Assembly (NCBI GenBank): GCA_963825635.1
Contig: CAWGTU010000003.1
Coordinates: 372,001-436,000, forward strand
Source: JAOUEA01 sp963825635
GTDB lineage: Bacteria > Actinomycetota > UBA4738 > HRBIN12
Length of the DNA: 64,000 nucleotides
Direction: 5' to 3'
In this document: positions 16,959 through 25,847 of the stretch, one piece after another
Position numbering within the stretch: position 1 is the stretch's first letter
Layout: each line of letters starts with the position of its first letter
Notes under the pieces: generated by a model
Database searches by the model: none
Seen by the model: the letters and a program-made list of their open reading frames with translations, nothing else
What the model was told of the DNA's origin: nothing
Translations under genes and position numbers: made by a program

Positions 16959-17524
16959 CATCCACCTCCATCACCGTGCGGAACGCGTCGCGCCCGTGGC
17001 GCGTGAGCGAGCGGATCGTCGCGTCGGTGACGCCGAGCGCGTCCCCAGCTTCCTTCGACGTGAACCCGAGCATCTCGGTCAGCACGAGCGCCGCGCGTTG
17101 GCGCGGCGGGAGCGTGGCGAGGACGTGGCGGACGACCTGGCGGTCGTCGGCGTCGGAGAACTCGTCGTTCGAGGGCGCGAGCCCGACGGTCCGCCGGACC
17201 GCGAGCATGGCGCGGCGGTAGCGCTTGCGGAACAGGTTCAACGCGGTTCGGTAGAGGTATCCCACGGGGTCGTCCATCCCACTCACGCGGTCCCATCGCT
17301 CCCAGACCTTGAGGAAGGCGTCCTGCATCAACTCCTCGGCCTCGGCGCGGTTGCCGGTCACGAGCCACAGCCGCCGGAACAGCGAGCGAGCCTCGGCCTG
17401 GTAGAAGGCCTCGAAGGTGCGCGACGCCGCGAGCTCGTCCAGGACCGTGTCCGAGACGACGATCGGTTCGGCGATCGGTTCGGTCATGTCGGTGTATGAA
17501 CCCTCGAAACGCATCGAACGTGCA
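16785..17524 (-). repeat. 0.7-kb sigma/partner duplication, copy A
   Basis: 740 bp matching 18317-19035. It covers the whole of sigma factor 4, the upstream region and the cytoplasmic plus TM coding part of its partner. Differences seen are a 9-bp tandem duplication in the TM codons, a 12-bp tandem duplication in the sigma start and single substitutions (for example Leu for Met in TALNLF). Confidence 0.9.
16951..17487 (-). CDS. ECF sigma factor 4
   Basis: 178 aa. Region 2: VTGNRAEAEELMQDAFLKVWERWDRV, then RTALNLFRKRYRRAML; region 4: LPPRQRAALVLTEMLGFTSKEAGDALGVTDATIRSLTRHGRDAFR. Resembles sigma factor 1 in the region-4 pattern. Start: ATG 17487; an in-frame ATG nine codons upstream (17514) is conserved as GTG in copy B. 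The N-terminus carries a 4-residue duplication (EPIAEPIV) absent from copy B. Overlaps its partner gene by 8 bp. Confidence 0.88.
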   Translation of the reverse strand: MTEPIAEPIVVSDTVLDELAASRTFEAFYQAEARSLFRRLWLVTGNRAEAEELMQDAFLKVWERWDRVSGMDDPVGYLYRTALNLFRKRYRRAMLAVRRTVGLAPSNDEFSDADDRQVVRHVLATLPPRQRAALVLTEMLGFTSKEAGDALGVTDATIRSLTRHGRDAFRTVMEVDDA

Positions 17525-17659
17525 GGGGAGGTCTTGACGATCAGCGCGATCACGTCGCTCAGGGCGCAGTCTCGGCAGGGGCCGATCAGGTCGAGGCGAT
17601 GGATGACCGTCGCGAACCGCACCCGTCGAGCGGTCGGTCGAGCGACCGCTCGGGCCCCG

Positions 17660-18481
17660 TCACGGCTCGATGCGCATGGAGTCCAGGATGGCGCGCGCCT
17701 CGGCGACGTCCTCGGCTGGCATGCCGGGCGTCCGTTGGATCGAGACCACCAGGCGGCTGCCCTCGACATCGAGGATCCAGAACTCCTCGATGTCGCCGGG
17801 GCCGTCGTAGCCACGGAACGCCCCGTCATTCAGCGGTGCGAACCAACTATGGAGCTCGCGTCTGAAGCATCCACCGACGTCGACGTTGGGCACGGTCAAC
17901 TCCAGATGCTTGCCGCGGTAGCCGTCGATCGTGACGTCGGTCGGCGGCGAGGTCACCCGGAAGGGGGCGAGGTCCGCCAGCGCGGAGGCGAGGTCATCCA
18001 CCGTCGGACCGACGGGTGGATCGGCCCGGGAATGGTCGCGGCAGCCATGACGCACCAGGTTCGTCACGGTGACGACGCTCACCAGGACATGGTCGTCGCG
18101 GGTGGACTTGCTCGCTCCGAACCATGCCTCCCAGCCATCGGCCGCGACCGTGTACTGGACTCGCAGCGGAGTGGATGGATCGTCGTCGGGGTCGATGAGA
18201 TAGGTCCCGGTTTCGAGCGGCTCCCAGCTCGACAGACCCATGATGTCCCGGGGCGTGGCCGCCGAGGTCGATCCATCCGTCGTTGTCGTCGTCGTGGATG
18301 TGGCCGCACTCCGGACGAGGACGATGCCCATCACGAGCGCCACGATGACGCCGACGGCGCCCCCACCGATCCGGCGGTTGCGTTGCTTGCGCTCGCGTCG
18401 GCCGAGCAGTCGCTCGAAGTCGCCTTGCTCGAGGTCGACGGTGCGGCTCTCGCGTTCGAGGGCATCGGCGATCCTAGGCAT
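17660..18481 (-). CDS. One-TM partner of sigma factor 5
   Basis: 273 aa. Residues 1-55 or so are almost the same as in the 15375 product (cytoplasmic helix, ERKQRNRRIGGG, TM segment). A Thr-rich linker leads to an outer domain of the 4879 family: GTYLIDPDDDPSTPLRVQYTVAADGWEAWFG, GPTVDDLASALADLAPFRV, DVTIDGYRGKHLELTVPN, FWILDVEGSRLVVSIQ and LDSMRIEP. So the same membrane-signalling half carries a different outer half. Overlaps the sigma gene at GATGCCTAG. Function inferred from context. Confidence 0.75.
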   Translation of the reverse strand: MPRIADALERESRTVDLEQGDFERLLGRRERKQRNRRIGGGAVGVIVALVMGIVLVRSAATSTTTTTTDGSTSAATPRDIMGLSSWEPLETGTYLIDPDDDPSTPLRVQYTVAADGWEAWFGASKSTRDDHVLVSVVTVTNLVRHGCRDHSRADPPVGPTVDDLASALADLAPFRVTSPPTDVTIDGYRGKHLELTVPNVDVGGCFRRELHSWFAPLNDGAFRGYDGPGDIEEFWILDVEGSRLVVSIQRTPGMPAEDVAEARAILDSMRIEP

Positions 18482-19035
18482 CATCCACCTCCATCACCGT
18501 GCGGAACGCGTCGCGCCCGTGGCGCGTGAGCGAGCGGATCGTCGCGTCGGTGACGCCGAGCGCGTCCCCAGCTTCCTTCGACGTGAACCCGAGCATCTCG
18601 GTCAGCACGAGCGCCGCGCGTTGGCGCGGCGGGAGCGTGGCGAGGACGTGGCGGACGACCTGGCGGTCGTCGGCGTCGGAGAACTCGTCGTTCGAGGGCG
18701 CGAGCCCGACGGTCCGCCGGACCGCGAGCATGGCGCGGCGGTAGCGCTTGCGGAACAGGTTCATCGCGGTTCGGTAGAGGTATCCCACGGGGTCGTCCAT
18801 CCCACTCACGCGGTCCCATCGCTCCCAGACCTTGAGGAAGGCGTCCTGCATCAACTCCTCGGCCTCGGCGCGGTTGCCGGTCACGAGCCACAGCCGCCGG
18901 AACAGCGAGCGAGCCTCGGCCTGGTAGAAGGCCTCGAAGGTGCGCGACGCCGCGAGCTCGTCCAGGACCGTGTCCGAGACGACGATCGGTTCGGTCATGT
19001 CGGTGTATGAACCCTCGAAACGCACCGAACGTGCA
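18317..19035 (-). repeat. 0.7-kb sigma/partner duplication, copy B
   Basis: 719 bp matching 16785-17524; the 21-bp length difference equals the two small tandem duplications in copy A. Confidence 0.9.
18474..18998 (-). CDS. ECF sigma factor 5
   Basis: 174 aa, almost identical to sigma factor 4 (16951-17487), including all of regions 2 and 4. Promoter recognition is therefore expected to be the same, and the two partners could both act on either factor. ATG 18998 is conserved with copy A. Overlaps its partner gene by 8 bp. Confidence 0.88.
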   Translation of the reverse strand: MTEPIVVSDTVLDELAASRTFEAFYQAEARSLFRRLWLVTGNRAEAEELMQDAFLKVWERWDRVSGMDDPVGYLYRTAMNLFRKRYRRAMLAVRRTVGLAPSNDEFSDADDRQVVRHVLATLPPRQRAALVLTEMLGFTSKEAGDALGVTDATIRSLTRHGRDAFRTVMEVDDA

Positions 19036-19111
19036 AGAGGACGGTGGATGTCGGCGGCGACTCAGGGATCGATGTCGAGCAGCACCCGCAGCTCGTCTGA
19101 CCGGCAGGCGA

Positions 19112-20089
19112 TCAGACGGTGATGACGATCTTGCCCTTCCTGCCTCTTCCCTCTCGGAGATAGCGCATCGCCTCGGGAACGTCGGCGAGCGAGAACTCCC
19201 TATCGATCAACGGCCTGACCTTGCCGGCTTCGATGAGGTCCTTGAGGACGACGAGGTCGGCCGCGTTCTCCTTGGCGACGAACCCCTTCAACGTCTGCCT
19301 CGAGAACGACGACAGGATCGGGGCCCGCAGCGTTCCTCGACCGAAGCCACCGAGGAGCCTCCCCTTCCCGCCTTCCCCCCCGACGATGACCAGGGTGCCG
19401 CTCGGGGTCAGGGCACGCCGCAGCACGGACAGGTGGCGGTTCCCGGCGGTGTCCAGGATGACGTCGTATCGAGCGTCCAGCTCCGCGAAGTCTTCGCGCG
19501 TGTAGTCGATGACGCCGTCGGCACCGATCGAGCGGACCACGTCCAGCTGTGTCGAGTTGCACACGCCGGTGACGATCGCTCCGAACGCCTTGGCGATCTG
19601 GACGGTGAACGATCCAACCCCGCCGGCCGCGCCGATCACCAGCACCGATTGGCCCGCTTGCACCTTTCCCTGGTCCCGAACCGCCTGGAGCGCGGTGGTG
19701 CCGGTGATCGGAACGGTCGCCGCCTCCTCGAACGAGAGGTTCGTCGGCTTCGGAGCGAGCTTGTTCACTCCCGCGACCGCGTACTCGGCGAACGCGCCGT
19801 CGCAGATCCCATAGACCTCGTCGCCCACGTGGAACGTACTGACGTCCGGGGCCACGGCCTCGACACGGCCGGCAACGTCTCGGCCCCGGACCCGGATCTT
19901 CGGCTTCGTCAGCCCGCTGGCCGGTCTGAACGCGAGCGGCATCCCGGCCATGTAGTGCCAGTCCCCGGCGAAGAGGCTCGCGGCCTCGACGCTGAGCAAC
20001 ACCTCGCCGCTGCCGACGGTCGGGGTATCGATGTCCTCGAGGCGCAAGACGTCCGCCTCGCCGTAGTGGTCCTGAACGATCGCCTTCAT
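19112..20089 (-). CDS. NAD(P)-dependent quinone oxidoreductase-like dehydrogenase (MDR)
   Basis: 325 aa, zinc-free medium-chain dehydrogenase pattern. N-terminal GroES-like domain (GSGEVLLSVEAASLFAGDWHYMAGMPLA, RVRGRDVAGRVEAV), then a Rossmann domain with VLVIGAAGGVGSFTVQIAKAFGA and the acidic/loop region VTGVCNSTQLDVVRSIGADGVIDY. No Cys or His cluster for structural or catalytic zinc, so quinone or enone reduction with NAD(P)H is the likely type of reaction. AAAGGGA precedes the ATG. Stands alone between the sigma array and the next minus-strand group. Confidence 0.85.
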   Translation of the reverse strand: MKAIVQDHYGEADVLRLEDIDTPTVGSGEVLLSVEAASLFAGDWHYMAGMPLAFRPASGLTKPKIRVRGRDVAGRVEAVAPDVSTFHVGDEVYGICDGAFAEYAVAGVNKLAPKPTNLSFEEAATVPITGTTALQAVRDQGKVQAGQSVLVIGAAGGVGSFTVQIAKAFGAIVTGVCNSTQLDVVRSIGADGVIDYTREDFAELDARYDVILDTAGNRHLSVLRRALTPSGTLVIVGGEGGKGRLLGGFGRGTLRAPILSSFSRQTLKGFVAKENAADLVVLKDLIEAGKVRPLIDREFSLADVPEAMRYLREGRGRKGKIVITV

Positions 20090-20164
20090 CGGGTCCCTTT
20101 CCGATCGCCGGGACGGAAGCTCTTCCTGCGCCGCGGGCAGGCAGCACTATCGCACACCACTCGG

Positions 20165-20551
20165 CTACGTCTGGAGGTGCGCCCCGGTCACGATCGCGAT
20201 CGCGATGGCGACCGCGACGACCACGTCCACCGCGGCGCAGAATGGCGGCCACCACCGTGTGCCAGATACGAACCGGGTGCGATGCTGCCACGCGTCCTTG
20301 AGTCCGTGCCCCGCGAAGCCCACGACGAGCAGCCACGCGGATCCGGTGATTCCTACCGCCGCGACGACCACGAATGCCATCGCGACGGTCGCCTCGATGC
20401 CGATCACGTTCCACCGTCCGTCCGCAACGGCGAAGCCGATATAGACGAAGGCGATCGCGGCGAGTCCGAGCGCGTACACCGTCGCTGGATCGAGCCACCA
20501 CAATCCGAACGGCGAAACGACCTGGACGAGACCCACGACCACGCCCCACAT
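20165..20551 (-). CDS. Small membrane protein, four TM segments
   Basis: 128 aa from the ATG at 20551, almost all membrane: helices around WGVVVGLVQVVSPF, YALGLAAIAFVYIGFAV, VAMAFVVVAAVGITGSAWLLVVGFAG and AAVDVVVAVAIAIAIVTGA. A polar loop GLKDAWQHRTRFVSGTRWWPP lies before the last helix. It resembles a family of unknown function found beside oxidoreductases (possibly the DUF6010 type, from memory). The start is uncertain: the open frame continues upstream, and a good GGAGGA lies at about 20621-20626 but is followed only by ATC codons. Confidence 0.55.
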   Translation of the reverse strand: MWGVVVGLVQVVSPFGLWWLDPATVYALGLAAIAFVYIGFAVADGRWNVIGIEATVAMAFVVVAAVGITGSAWLLVVGFAGHGLKDAWQHRTRFVSGTRWWPPFCAAVDVVVAVAIAIAIVTGAHLQT

Positions 20552-20691
20552 GACGGCGGGGCGCACCGACGGCTCGTACCCCGAAGGGGAGGCTGAAGTT
20601 CCGCTCGAAGTCGTGATGTCGATTCCTCCAGTCCGCGTCTCGCACGATCGCTGCGCGACCACGTGCCGAGTCTGGCACGAGTTCGCTGGCG

Positions 20692-21420
20692 TCAGCTCTT
20701 GCGGCCCAAGATGATCGACCAACCGAGCAGTTCGCGCTGCCATCGCAGGTAGCGATCCCTCTCCACGTTCACCTGCGTCCGGATGCTCTCAGCGTCGGGA
20801 TCGGTCGGATGTTCCCGCAGCCACTCCTCGGCAGCGAGCCAATGGAGCGTCTCGTATCGATCCCAGTCGTCGAACGATGCGTCGATGATCGTCACCGGAG
20901 CGAGTCCTTCGGCCTCGAACGCATCGACGTTGCCGCGGAGGGTCATGAACTCCCCCCGCCACTCCGGATCGACCGTGTCCGGAACCGGCCACGACCGCCA
21001 ATAGGGCTCGCCGACGGCAACGAAGTTGCGAGCAGCAGGTGCGAGTGCGGCCAATGTTCCCGCCAGGTCGTTCCAGATGAACGCCGCGCCGAGACACAGG
21101 ACGACGTCGAAGCCTTCGGGCTCGAGGGGGACATCGGCGGCGTCAGCGTGGACGAACTCCAGCAGCGTGTCGACGCCTGCGTCGCGGGCACGCTCCCTCG
21201 CCGCCGCGTCGAACACCTCCGCCTGCTCGACACACGTGATCCGACAACCGAAGGTACGCGCCAGCAGGATGGCGGGTCCGCCTCGGCCCGAGCCGATGTC
21301 GAGGACATGCGACTCGGGGCCGAGCTGAAGCCGCTCACCGAGCAGCGCGATCTTCTCCGGGCTGGTCGGGTTCTGAAGCTCGTGGCGGCTCTCGACGACA
21401 CCGAAGTACCAAGGCATCAT
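20692..21420 (-). CDS. SAM-dependent methyltransferase
   Basis: 242 aa. Class I Rossmann methyltransferase: motif I VLDIGSGRGGPAILLA, the acidic end of strand 2 (ITCVEQ), motif II region HADAADVPLEPEGFDVVLCLGAAF and the post-motif EPYWRSWPVP. The variable C-terminal part is helical (WLAAEEWLREHPTDPDAESIRTQV). Substrate unknown; the family includes small-molecule methylases. ATG at 21420, with a second ATG right after it. It follows the DHFR-like gene by 8 bp, so both are in one transcript. Confidence 0.85.
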   Translation of the reverse strand: MMPWYFGVVESRHELQNPTSPEKIALLGERLQLGPESHVLDIGSGRGGPAILLARTFGCRITCVEQAEVFDAAARERARDAGVDTLLEFVHADAADVPLEPEGFDVVLCLGAAFIWNDLAGTLAALAPAARNFVAVGEPYWRSWPVPDTVDPEWRGEFMTLRGNVDAFEAEGLAPVTIIDASFDDWDRYETLHWLAAEEWLREHPTDPDAESIRTQVNVERDRYLRWQRELLGWSIILGRKS

Positions 21421-21428
21421 GCGGTCGC

Positions 21429-22076
21429 TCAGACGCCTGAGCGGGTGAACGTCACGTGTGTGACCCCGCTGGGCGAGGAGGTGGCCTCGACCTGGTAGTC
21501 CTTCTCGACGCCCTCCAGTCCGTCCCAGAGCCGAACGCCGCGGCCGAGAAGGATGGGGACGACGACGGTGTGCATGTGATCCACGAGCCCCGCAAGGAGG
21601 AAGTCGCGGATCACGGTTGCACCCCCGCCGAGGCGCACGTCCTGCCCGTCGGCGGCCTCCCGAGCGGCCTCGAGCGCTTCGCCGGGCGACACGTCGAGGA
21701 AGTGGAACGTCGTCCCGCCTTCCATCTCGAGCGGCGGACGCGTGTGATGGGTGAGGACGAAGACCGGTGTGTGGAACGGCGGGTTGGGACCCCACCAGCC
21801 CTTCCACTCCGAGTCCTCGTGCCATCCCGGGTAGCCGAACTTCCCGGCACCCATGATCTCGGCGCCGATCCCGGGGTTGTGCATCCGCGCGAAGGCGTCG
21901 TCGAGACCTCGCGTGCCGCCGGGCTCGCCGAGCATCTCCTGCCAGTACCGGGTCCCGAACATCCATGTGTGCAGTCGTTCGCCGGCGTGGCCGAACGGGG
22001 CGTCGTGGCTCTGAGGTTCGCCGGTCCCGAAACCGTCGAGCGAGATGGAGAAGTTGTGGACGCGGACGATCGACAT
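21429..22076 (-). CDS. Dihydrofolate reductase/RibD-like reductase
   Basis: 215 aa. RibD C-terminal/DHFR-like fold: VRVHNFSISLDGFGTG at the N-terminus, LHTWMFGTRYWQEM, IMGAGKFGYPGW, VFVLTHHTRPPLEMEGGTTFHFL, and GGGATVIRDFLLAGLVDHMHTVVVPILLGRGVRLW. The last two blocks are the NADPH-binding and barrel-edge motifs of this group. Members of this stand-alone class are usually of unknown substrate. First gene of an operon with the methyltransferase. Divergent from sigma factor 6. Confidence 0.85.
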   Translation of the reverse strand: MSIVRVHNFSISLDGFGTGEPQSHDAPFGHAGERLHTWMFGTRYWQEMLGEPGGTRGLDDAFARMHNPGIGAEIMGAGKFGYPGWHEDSEWKGWWGPNPPFHTPVFVLTHHTRPPLEMEGGTTFHFLDVSPGEALEAAREAADGQDVRLGGGATVIRDFLLAGLVDHMHTVVVPILLGRGVRLWDGLEGVEKDYQVEATSSPSGVTHVTFTRSGV

Positions 22077-22227
22077 GGCTGCTCCTTCGGATCAAGGGTC
22101 CATCCACCCACACGGTATCCGACAGTCCGCGAGGACCTTCGGTCGGCAGGAAGGCTCATCCCGCTGATATGGCCGGCATCGGATCGTACGGTGCGTAGTC
22201 GAACGCGCGTCTCGTGCGTCTTAGGTG

Positions 22228-22746
22228 ATGATGCGCGAGACATTGACTGCCGATGACGCGACCTGGTCGGGACTCGAGGGCTTGTACCTGCAACACGCGC
22301 CGAGCGCGCTGCGGTTCGCGTACTTCCTGAGCGGTGACCAGGAGACGGCCAGAGACCTCGTCCAGGATGCGTTCGTGAGGGTCGCCGGCCGGTTCCGGTA
22401 CCTGCGGCAACCCGACGGGTTCGACGCGTACCTGCGCCGCACGATCGTGAACCTCAACGCGTCCAGGCTGCGACGGCTCAGGGTGGAGCGATCGTCCCTG
22501 GCCCGTGAGGCTGCCTACCCGGCGGTCGGTGTCCCCGAGCGGGACCCGGGGGTCAGCGACGAGTTGTGGCAGGCGATCCTCGATCTCCCCCCAAGACAGC
22601 GGGCGGCGATCGTCCTGCGCTTCTACGAGGACCTGAGCGAGCTGCAGGCGGCGGACATCCTCCGCTGCTCGGTCAAGGCCCTAAATCAGCTCGTCGTGCG
22701 GGCGATGAAGACCCTCCGCACCCAGATCGGCGAGGAGCCATCATGA
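22228..22746 (+). CDS. ECF sigma factor 6
   Basis: 172 aa. Region 2: LSGDQETARDLVQDAFVRVAGRFRYLR with RRTIVNLNASRLRRL; region 4: LPPRQRAAIVLRFYEDLSELQAADILRCSVKALNQLVVRAMKTLR. Close in pattern to sigma factors 2 and 3. Several starts are possible (GTG 22225, ATG 22228, ATG 22231); no strong ribosome site separates them. Its last codons overlap the next gene's ATG (ATGA at 22743-22746). Divergent from the DHFR-like gene across about 150 bp. Confidence 0.88.
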   Translation: MMRETLTADDATWSGLEGLYLQHAPSALRFAYFLSGDQETARDLVQDAFVRVAGRFRYLRQPDGFDAYLRRTIVNLNASRLRRLRVERSSLAREAAYPAVGVPERDPGVSDELWQAILDLPPRQRAAIVLRFYEDLSELQAADILRCSVKALNQLVVRAMKTLRTQIGEEPS

Positions 22747-23920
22747 ACGACCTCGAGACCCGTATCCGCGCGGAGTTCCACGCCCGCGAAGGCGACGCGC
22801 CCGCGTTCGACCTCGCCGACGCTCGCCCTGTCGCGGGTCGGACGCGGCGCCGCCAGATCCTGAACGCAGCCGGCGCAGGTGTCGGTGCCCTCGCCATCGT
22901 GGTCGCGCTCACCACCGGGCTCGGCGGGCTGCTGCGCGCGGATCGCGTCCCCGCGGATCAGCCGCCGGCGGCGCCGGCGGTGTCGGGTGCGCTGGCCTAT
23001 AGCCTCGGCGGCAACATCTACGTCGCCGACCCCGACGGGACGAACCCGGTCAGGATCACCGACGTCTCCGCCCTCGACGACGACGCGTGCCCGTTCCAGC
23101 CTCGGTACTGGCTCCCGTCGTGGTCGCCGGATGGGCGGTACCTCGCCTTCCGGGGACCCCTGGGCCCTGGGTGCCCGAGTTCCACCAGTGTCGTGATCAC
23201 CGACCCGCAGGGCACGGTCGTTGCGACGTTCCCGCTACAGGACCAGCCGAACCTGATGGCGCCCGAGCGGTCGCCCGATTCCACCCGCGTCGCGGTGTGG
23301 GATGAGTACATCCGCTCGATCGGTGTCTACCGGATCGATGGCACCCGCGAGACGCAGATCGCGATGCCGCCCGGGTGGAGACCGGGCGACCTCGGCGAAC
23401 TGGCCTGGATGCCGGACGGCGCCTCGCTCATCGTGGACCAGTACGAGGTGCCCCTCGACGGCGGCACCCCACGGGAGCTCCCGTTCCCGTTGACGGAGTT
23501 CAGCTCCCAGTCACAGCGCTACTCGCCCGACGGATCCCTGGCCGCGTACGCCAACCGCCGCGAGCTGATGGTCGCGCGTCCCGACGGGTCCGAGGCCCGT
23601 GCGGTGTTCGGACCCGTCGGACCGTACACCTGGACGTGGTCCCCGACCGGGAGCTGATCGCGCTCACCGCGGACGCGCCCGGCGACCCATGGGCCCCGAA
23701 CGAACTGCACGTCGTCGATGTGGCCACCGGGTCGGTGACTCAGGTGTTCGAAGGCGAGCGGCGAGCGTCCCTCTTGATCAGAGGGTTCTCACCGGATGGT
23801 GACCGCGTCCTGTTCATCGACCTTCGCGCAGATAACTCGCTGTGGAGCGTCGGGGTCGACGGCTCCGACGCCCACCAGGTCGTCTCGGGCTCGGATGACG
23901 GGACCTGGCGCCCGATCTAG
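22743..23920 (+). pseudogene. One-TM propeller partner of sigma factor 6, frameshifted
   Basis: The first frame gives a cytoplasmic start (MNDLETRIRAEFHAREGDAP), a TM segment (about 40-62) and PD40-type blades (WSPDGRYLAFRG, YSPDGSLAAYAN), stopping at 23657. The next frame continues without a gap in homology: RELIALTADAPGDPWAPNELHVVDVATG, FSPDGDRVLFIDL, to the stop at 23920. Adding one G in the CCCCGACCGGG run near 23648 gives one protein of about 392 residues, of the same type as the 9277 product. So either a recent single-base loss or a sequence error. The truncated form would lack the last blades. Confidence 0.75.
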
Positions 23921-23960
23921 GGAAGTACTCGAGATGGAGCGAAGCAGCAGCGGAGGTTCG

Positions 23961-24550
23961 GGGCGTTCCTGACGGTCGCAGCCGGGATCGGGCAAAGGAA
24001 CGTAGCTGCAGCTCCTCGGTGCTCTGGACCGGGTCTCGACCGGCAGCGTCCGCTACGACCACCGCAGTCTGGAGAACATCTCCGAGGGAGCGTTAACCGG
24101 GTGCGTGCTCGGGAGTTCGGGTTCGTCTTCCAATCCTTCAATCTGATCCCCACCCTCACGGCTCAGGAGAACGTGGAGGCCGCGCTCGTGCCGCTGGACG
24201 TCGACCGGCGCTCGCGCCACGAACGGGCCAGGCTCGCGCTGGGAGATGTCGGATTGGACCACCGGGTTCATCACCTCCCTGGGGAACTCTCGGGTGGTGA
24301 ACAACAGCGCGCGGCGATCGCGCGAGCCTTGGTGAAGGACCCTCGCGTGATCCTGGCCGACGAGCCCACAGGCAACCTGGACGAGACCACCCGGGACGAG
24401 ATCATGGCGCTGTTGATCGACCTGTGGACCCAGCGGGGCACGACGCTGATCGTGGTGACCCACGATGGAGCCGTGGCCGCTCGGGCTCCCCGACGGATCC
24501 AGCTGCGCGCAGGGACCGTCCGGGCGACGCGAACCTCGGAGGAGGTCTGA
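23961..24550 (+). pseudogene. ABC transporter ATPase (LolD/MacB type), broken 5' half
   Basis: The 3' part is open from 24101 and shows the Q-loop (FVFQSFNLIPTLTAQENV), the signature LSGGEQQR, Walker B VILADEPTGNLD and the switch VTHD. Upstream a decayed Walker A (GSGKGT) is followed at once by TAG (24003-24005), then LQLLGALDRVSTGSVRYDHRSLENISEGAL in frame. A further shift near 24098 joins it to the open part. With no start and no intact P-loop it cannot work as an ATPase. The type is usually paired with FtsX-like permeases; none is present here. Confidence 0.8.
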
Positions 24551-24623
24551 GTCGGTCGGTCGGTCGGTGGGGCACTCGGGCGTCCTCGTTGTTGCCGGCC
24601 CGCGCGCCCGACAAGATGCCGGG

Positions 24624-25835
24624 ATGGGTTCTTCAGATAGCGTTCGGCCGCCAGCGACCTCACGGTCCCTGCACGCGCCAGAGGGGCAATCCGTCGGGTT
24701 CGTCGAACTGTTCTTCGACCTCGTCTTCGTCTTCGCGGTCACCCAGGTGACCTCCCTCACGGCGGAGCATCTCGACCTTCCGCATCTCGGTCGAGCGGTG
24801 CTCATCTTCTGGCTCATCTGGTGGGCGTGGACGCAGTTCACGTGGACGTTGAATCCCGCGGACACGCGTCACGTGTTGGTGCAGGTGGTCACGTTGCTCG
24901 CGACGGCCGCCGCGTTCCTGATGGCCTCCTCGGTGTCACTCGCGTTCGGCGATGATGCTCTGTGGTTCGCGGTCCCCTATGTGGTGGTCCGCATCCTGGG
25001 GCTGGGGCTCCAGATGAGGCTCGCCGCGGAGAACCGAACCCTGCGCCCTGGCGGAGCGCCTCCGCCTGCCGGGACGGTCAGTCGCTGGGTGGGCCTGTCG
25101 GCCCTCGGCCTCGTTGCCGTCCTCGTCGGCGCGTTCGTTCAGCCGCCCGCACGTACATGGATCTGGGTGCTCGCGATGGTCTTGGACGTGGTCGCCGCCG
25201 CCATCGCTGGCCGGTCGGATGACCCCGAAGACCCGTGGGACATCGGTGCGGCACATCTGGCCGAGCGCCACGGCTTGTTCGTCATCATCGCCCTCGGTGA
25301 GTCGTTGATCATCGCCGGCACGGCGGCCTCAGATGAGTCACGCTCGCTCGACCTCCTGGGGCTTGCCGCGGCGGGGCTGGCTGTCGTTGGGCTCTTGTGG
25401 TGGAGCTACTTCGCGTGGTTCAAGAGCGACCTCGAGGACGCGTTCGCGGCGGTCGCGCCCATCGACCGTGGCGCCGCGGGGCGCGACGCGTACAGCCTGG
25501 CGCACTTCCCACTCGTGGGCGGTATCGTCGGCTTCGCGATCGCAGCCGACCTGATGGTGCTGCATCCCACGGATCCGGTCGAGGCCCCGGCGATCGCCGC
25601 GCTCGCGATCGGCACCACGCTGTTCATGACGGCCACGGTCTTCTCTTACTGGCGCCTGCTCCGCCAGGTGCTCGTTCCGAGGCTGGTCATCACACTGCTC
25701 ACGAGTGGCGCGCTCGTCCTGTTCGTCGGCACCCGGCCGGTCTGGCCGCTCACGATCGTGGCGGTCGGCCTCGCGGTCGTCACGTTCGTCGAGCGGAGCC
25801 GGCTACCTGGCCATCTGGGCTCGGCCGCTCGCTGA
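24624..25835 (+). CDS. Low temperature requirement protein A (LtrA)-like membrane protein
   Basis: 403 aa, about 11-12 TM segments. The family hallmark near the N-terminus is clear: VGFVELFFDLVFVFAVTQV followed by HLGRAVLIFWLIWWAWTQFTWTLN. Further marks are HLAERHGLFVIIALGESLII and YSLAHFPLVGGIVGFAIAADL. The biochemical role of the family is not settled. The ATG at 24624 lies 6 nt after a weak CAAGAT box, again with no ribosome site. A (TCGG)n tract lies just upstream at about 24551-24569. Confidence 0.85.
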   Translation: MGSSDSVRPPATSRSLHAPEGQSVGFVELFFDLVFVFAVTQVTSLTAEHLDLPHLGRAVLIFWLIWWAWTQFTWTLNPADTRHVLVQVVTLLATAAAFLMASSVSLAFGDDALWFAVPYVVVRILGLGLQMRLAAENRTLRPGGAPPPAGTVSRWVGLSALGLVAVLVGAFVQPPARTWIWVLAMVLDVVAAAIAGRSDDPEDPWDIGAAHLAERHGLFVIIALGESLIIAGTAASDESRSLDLLGLAAAGLAVVGLLWWSYFAWFKSDLEDAFAAVAPIDRGAAGRDAYSLAHFPLVGGIVGFAIAADLMVLHPTDPVEAPAIAALAIGTTLFMTATVFSYWRLLRQVLVPRLVITLLTSGALVLFVGTRPVWPLTIVAVGLAVVTFVERSRLPGHLGSAAR

Positions 25836-25847
25836 TCCGCGTGGTGG

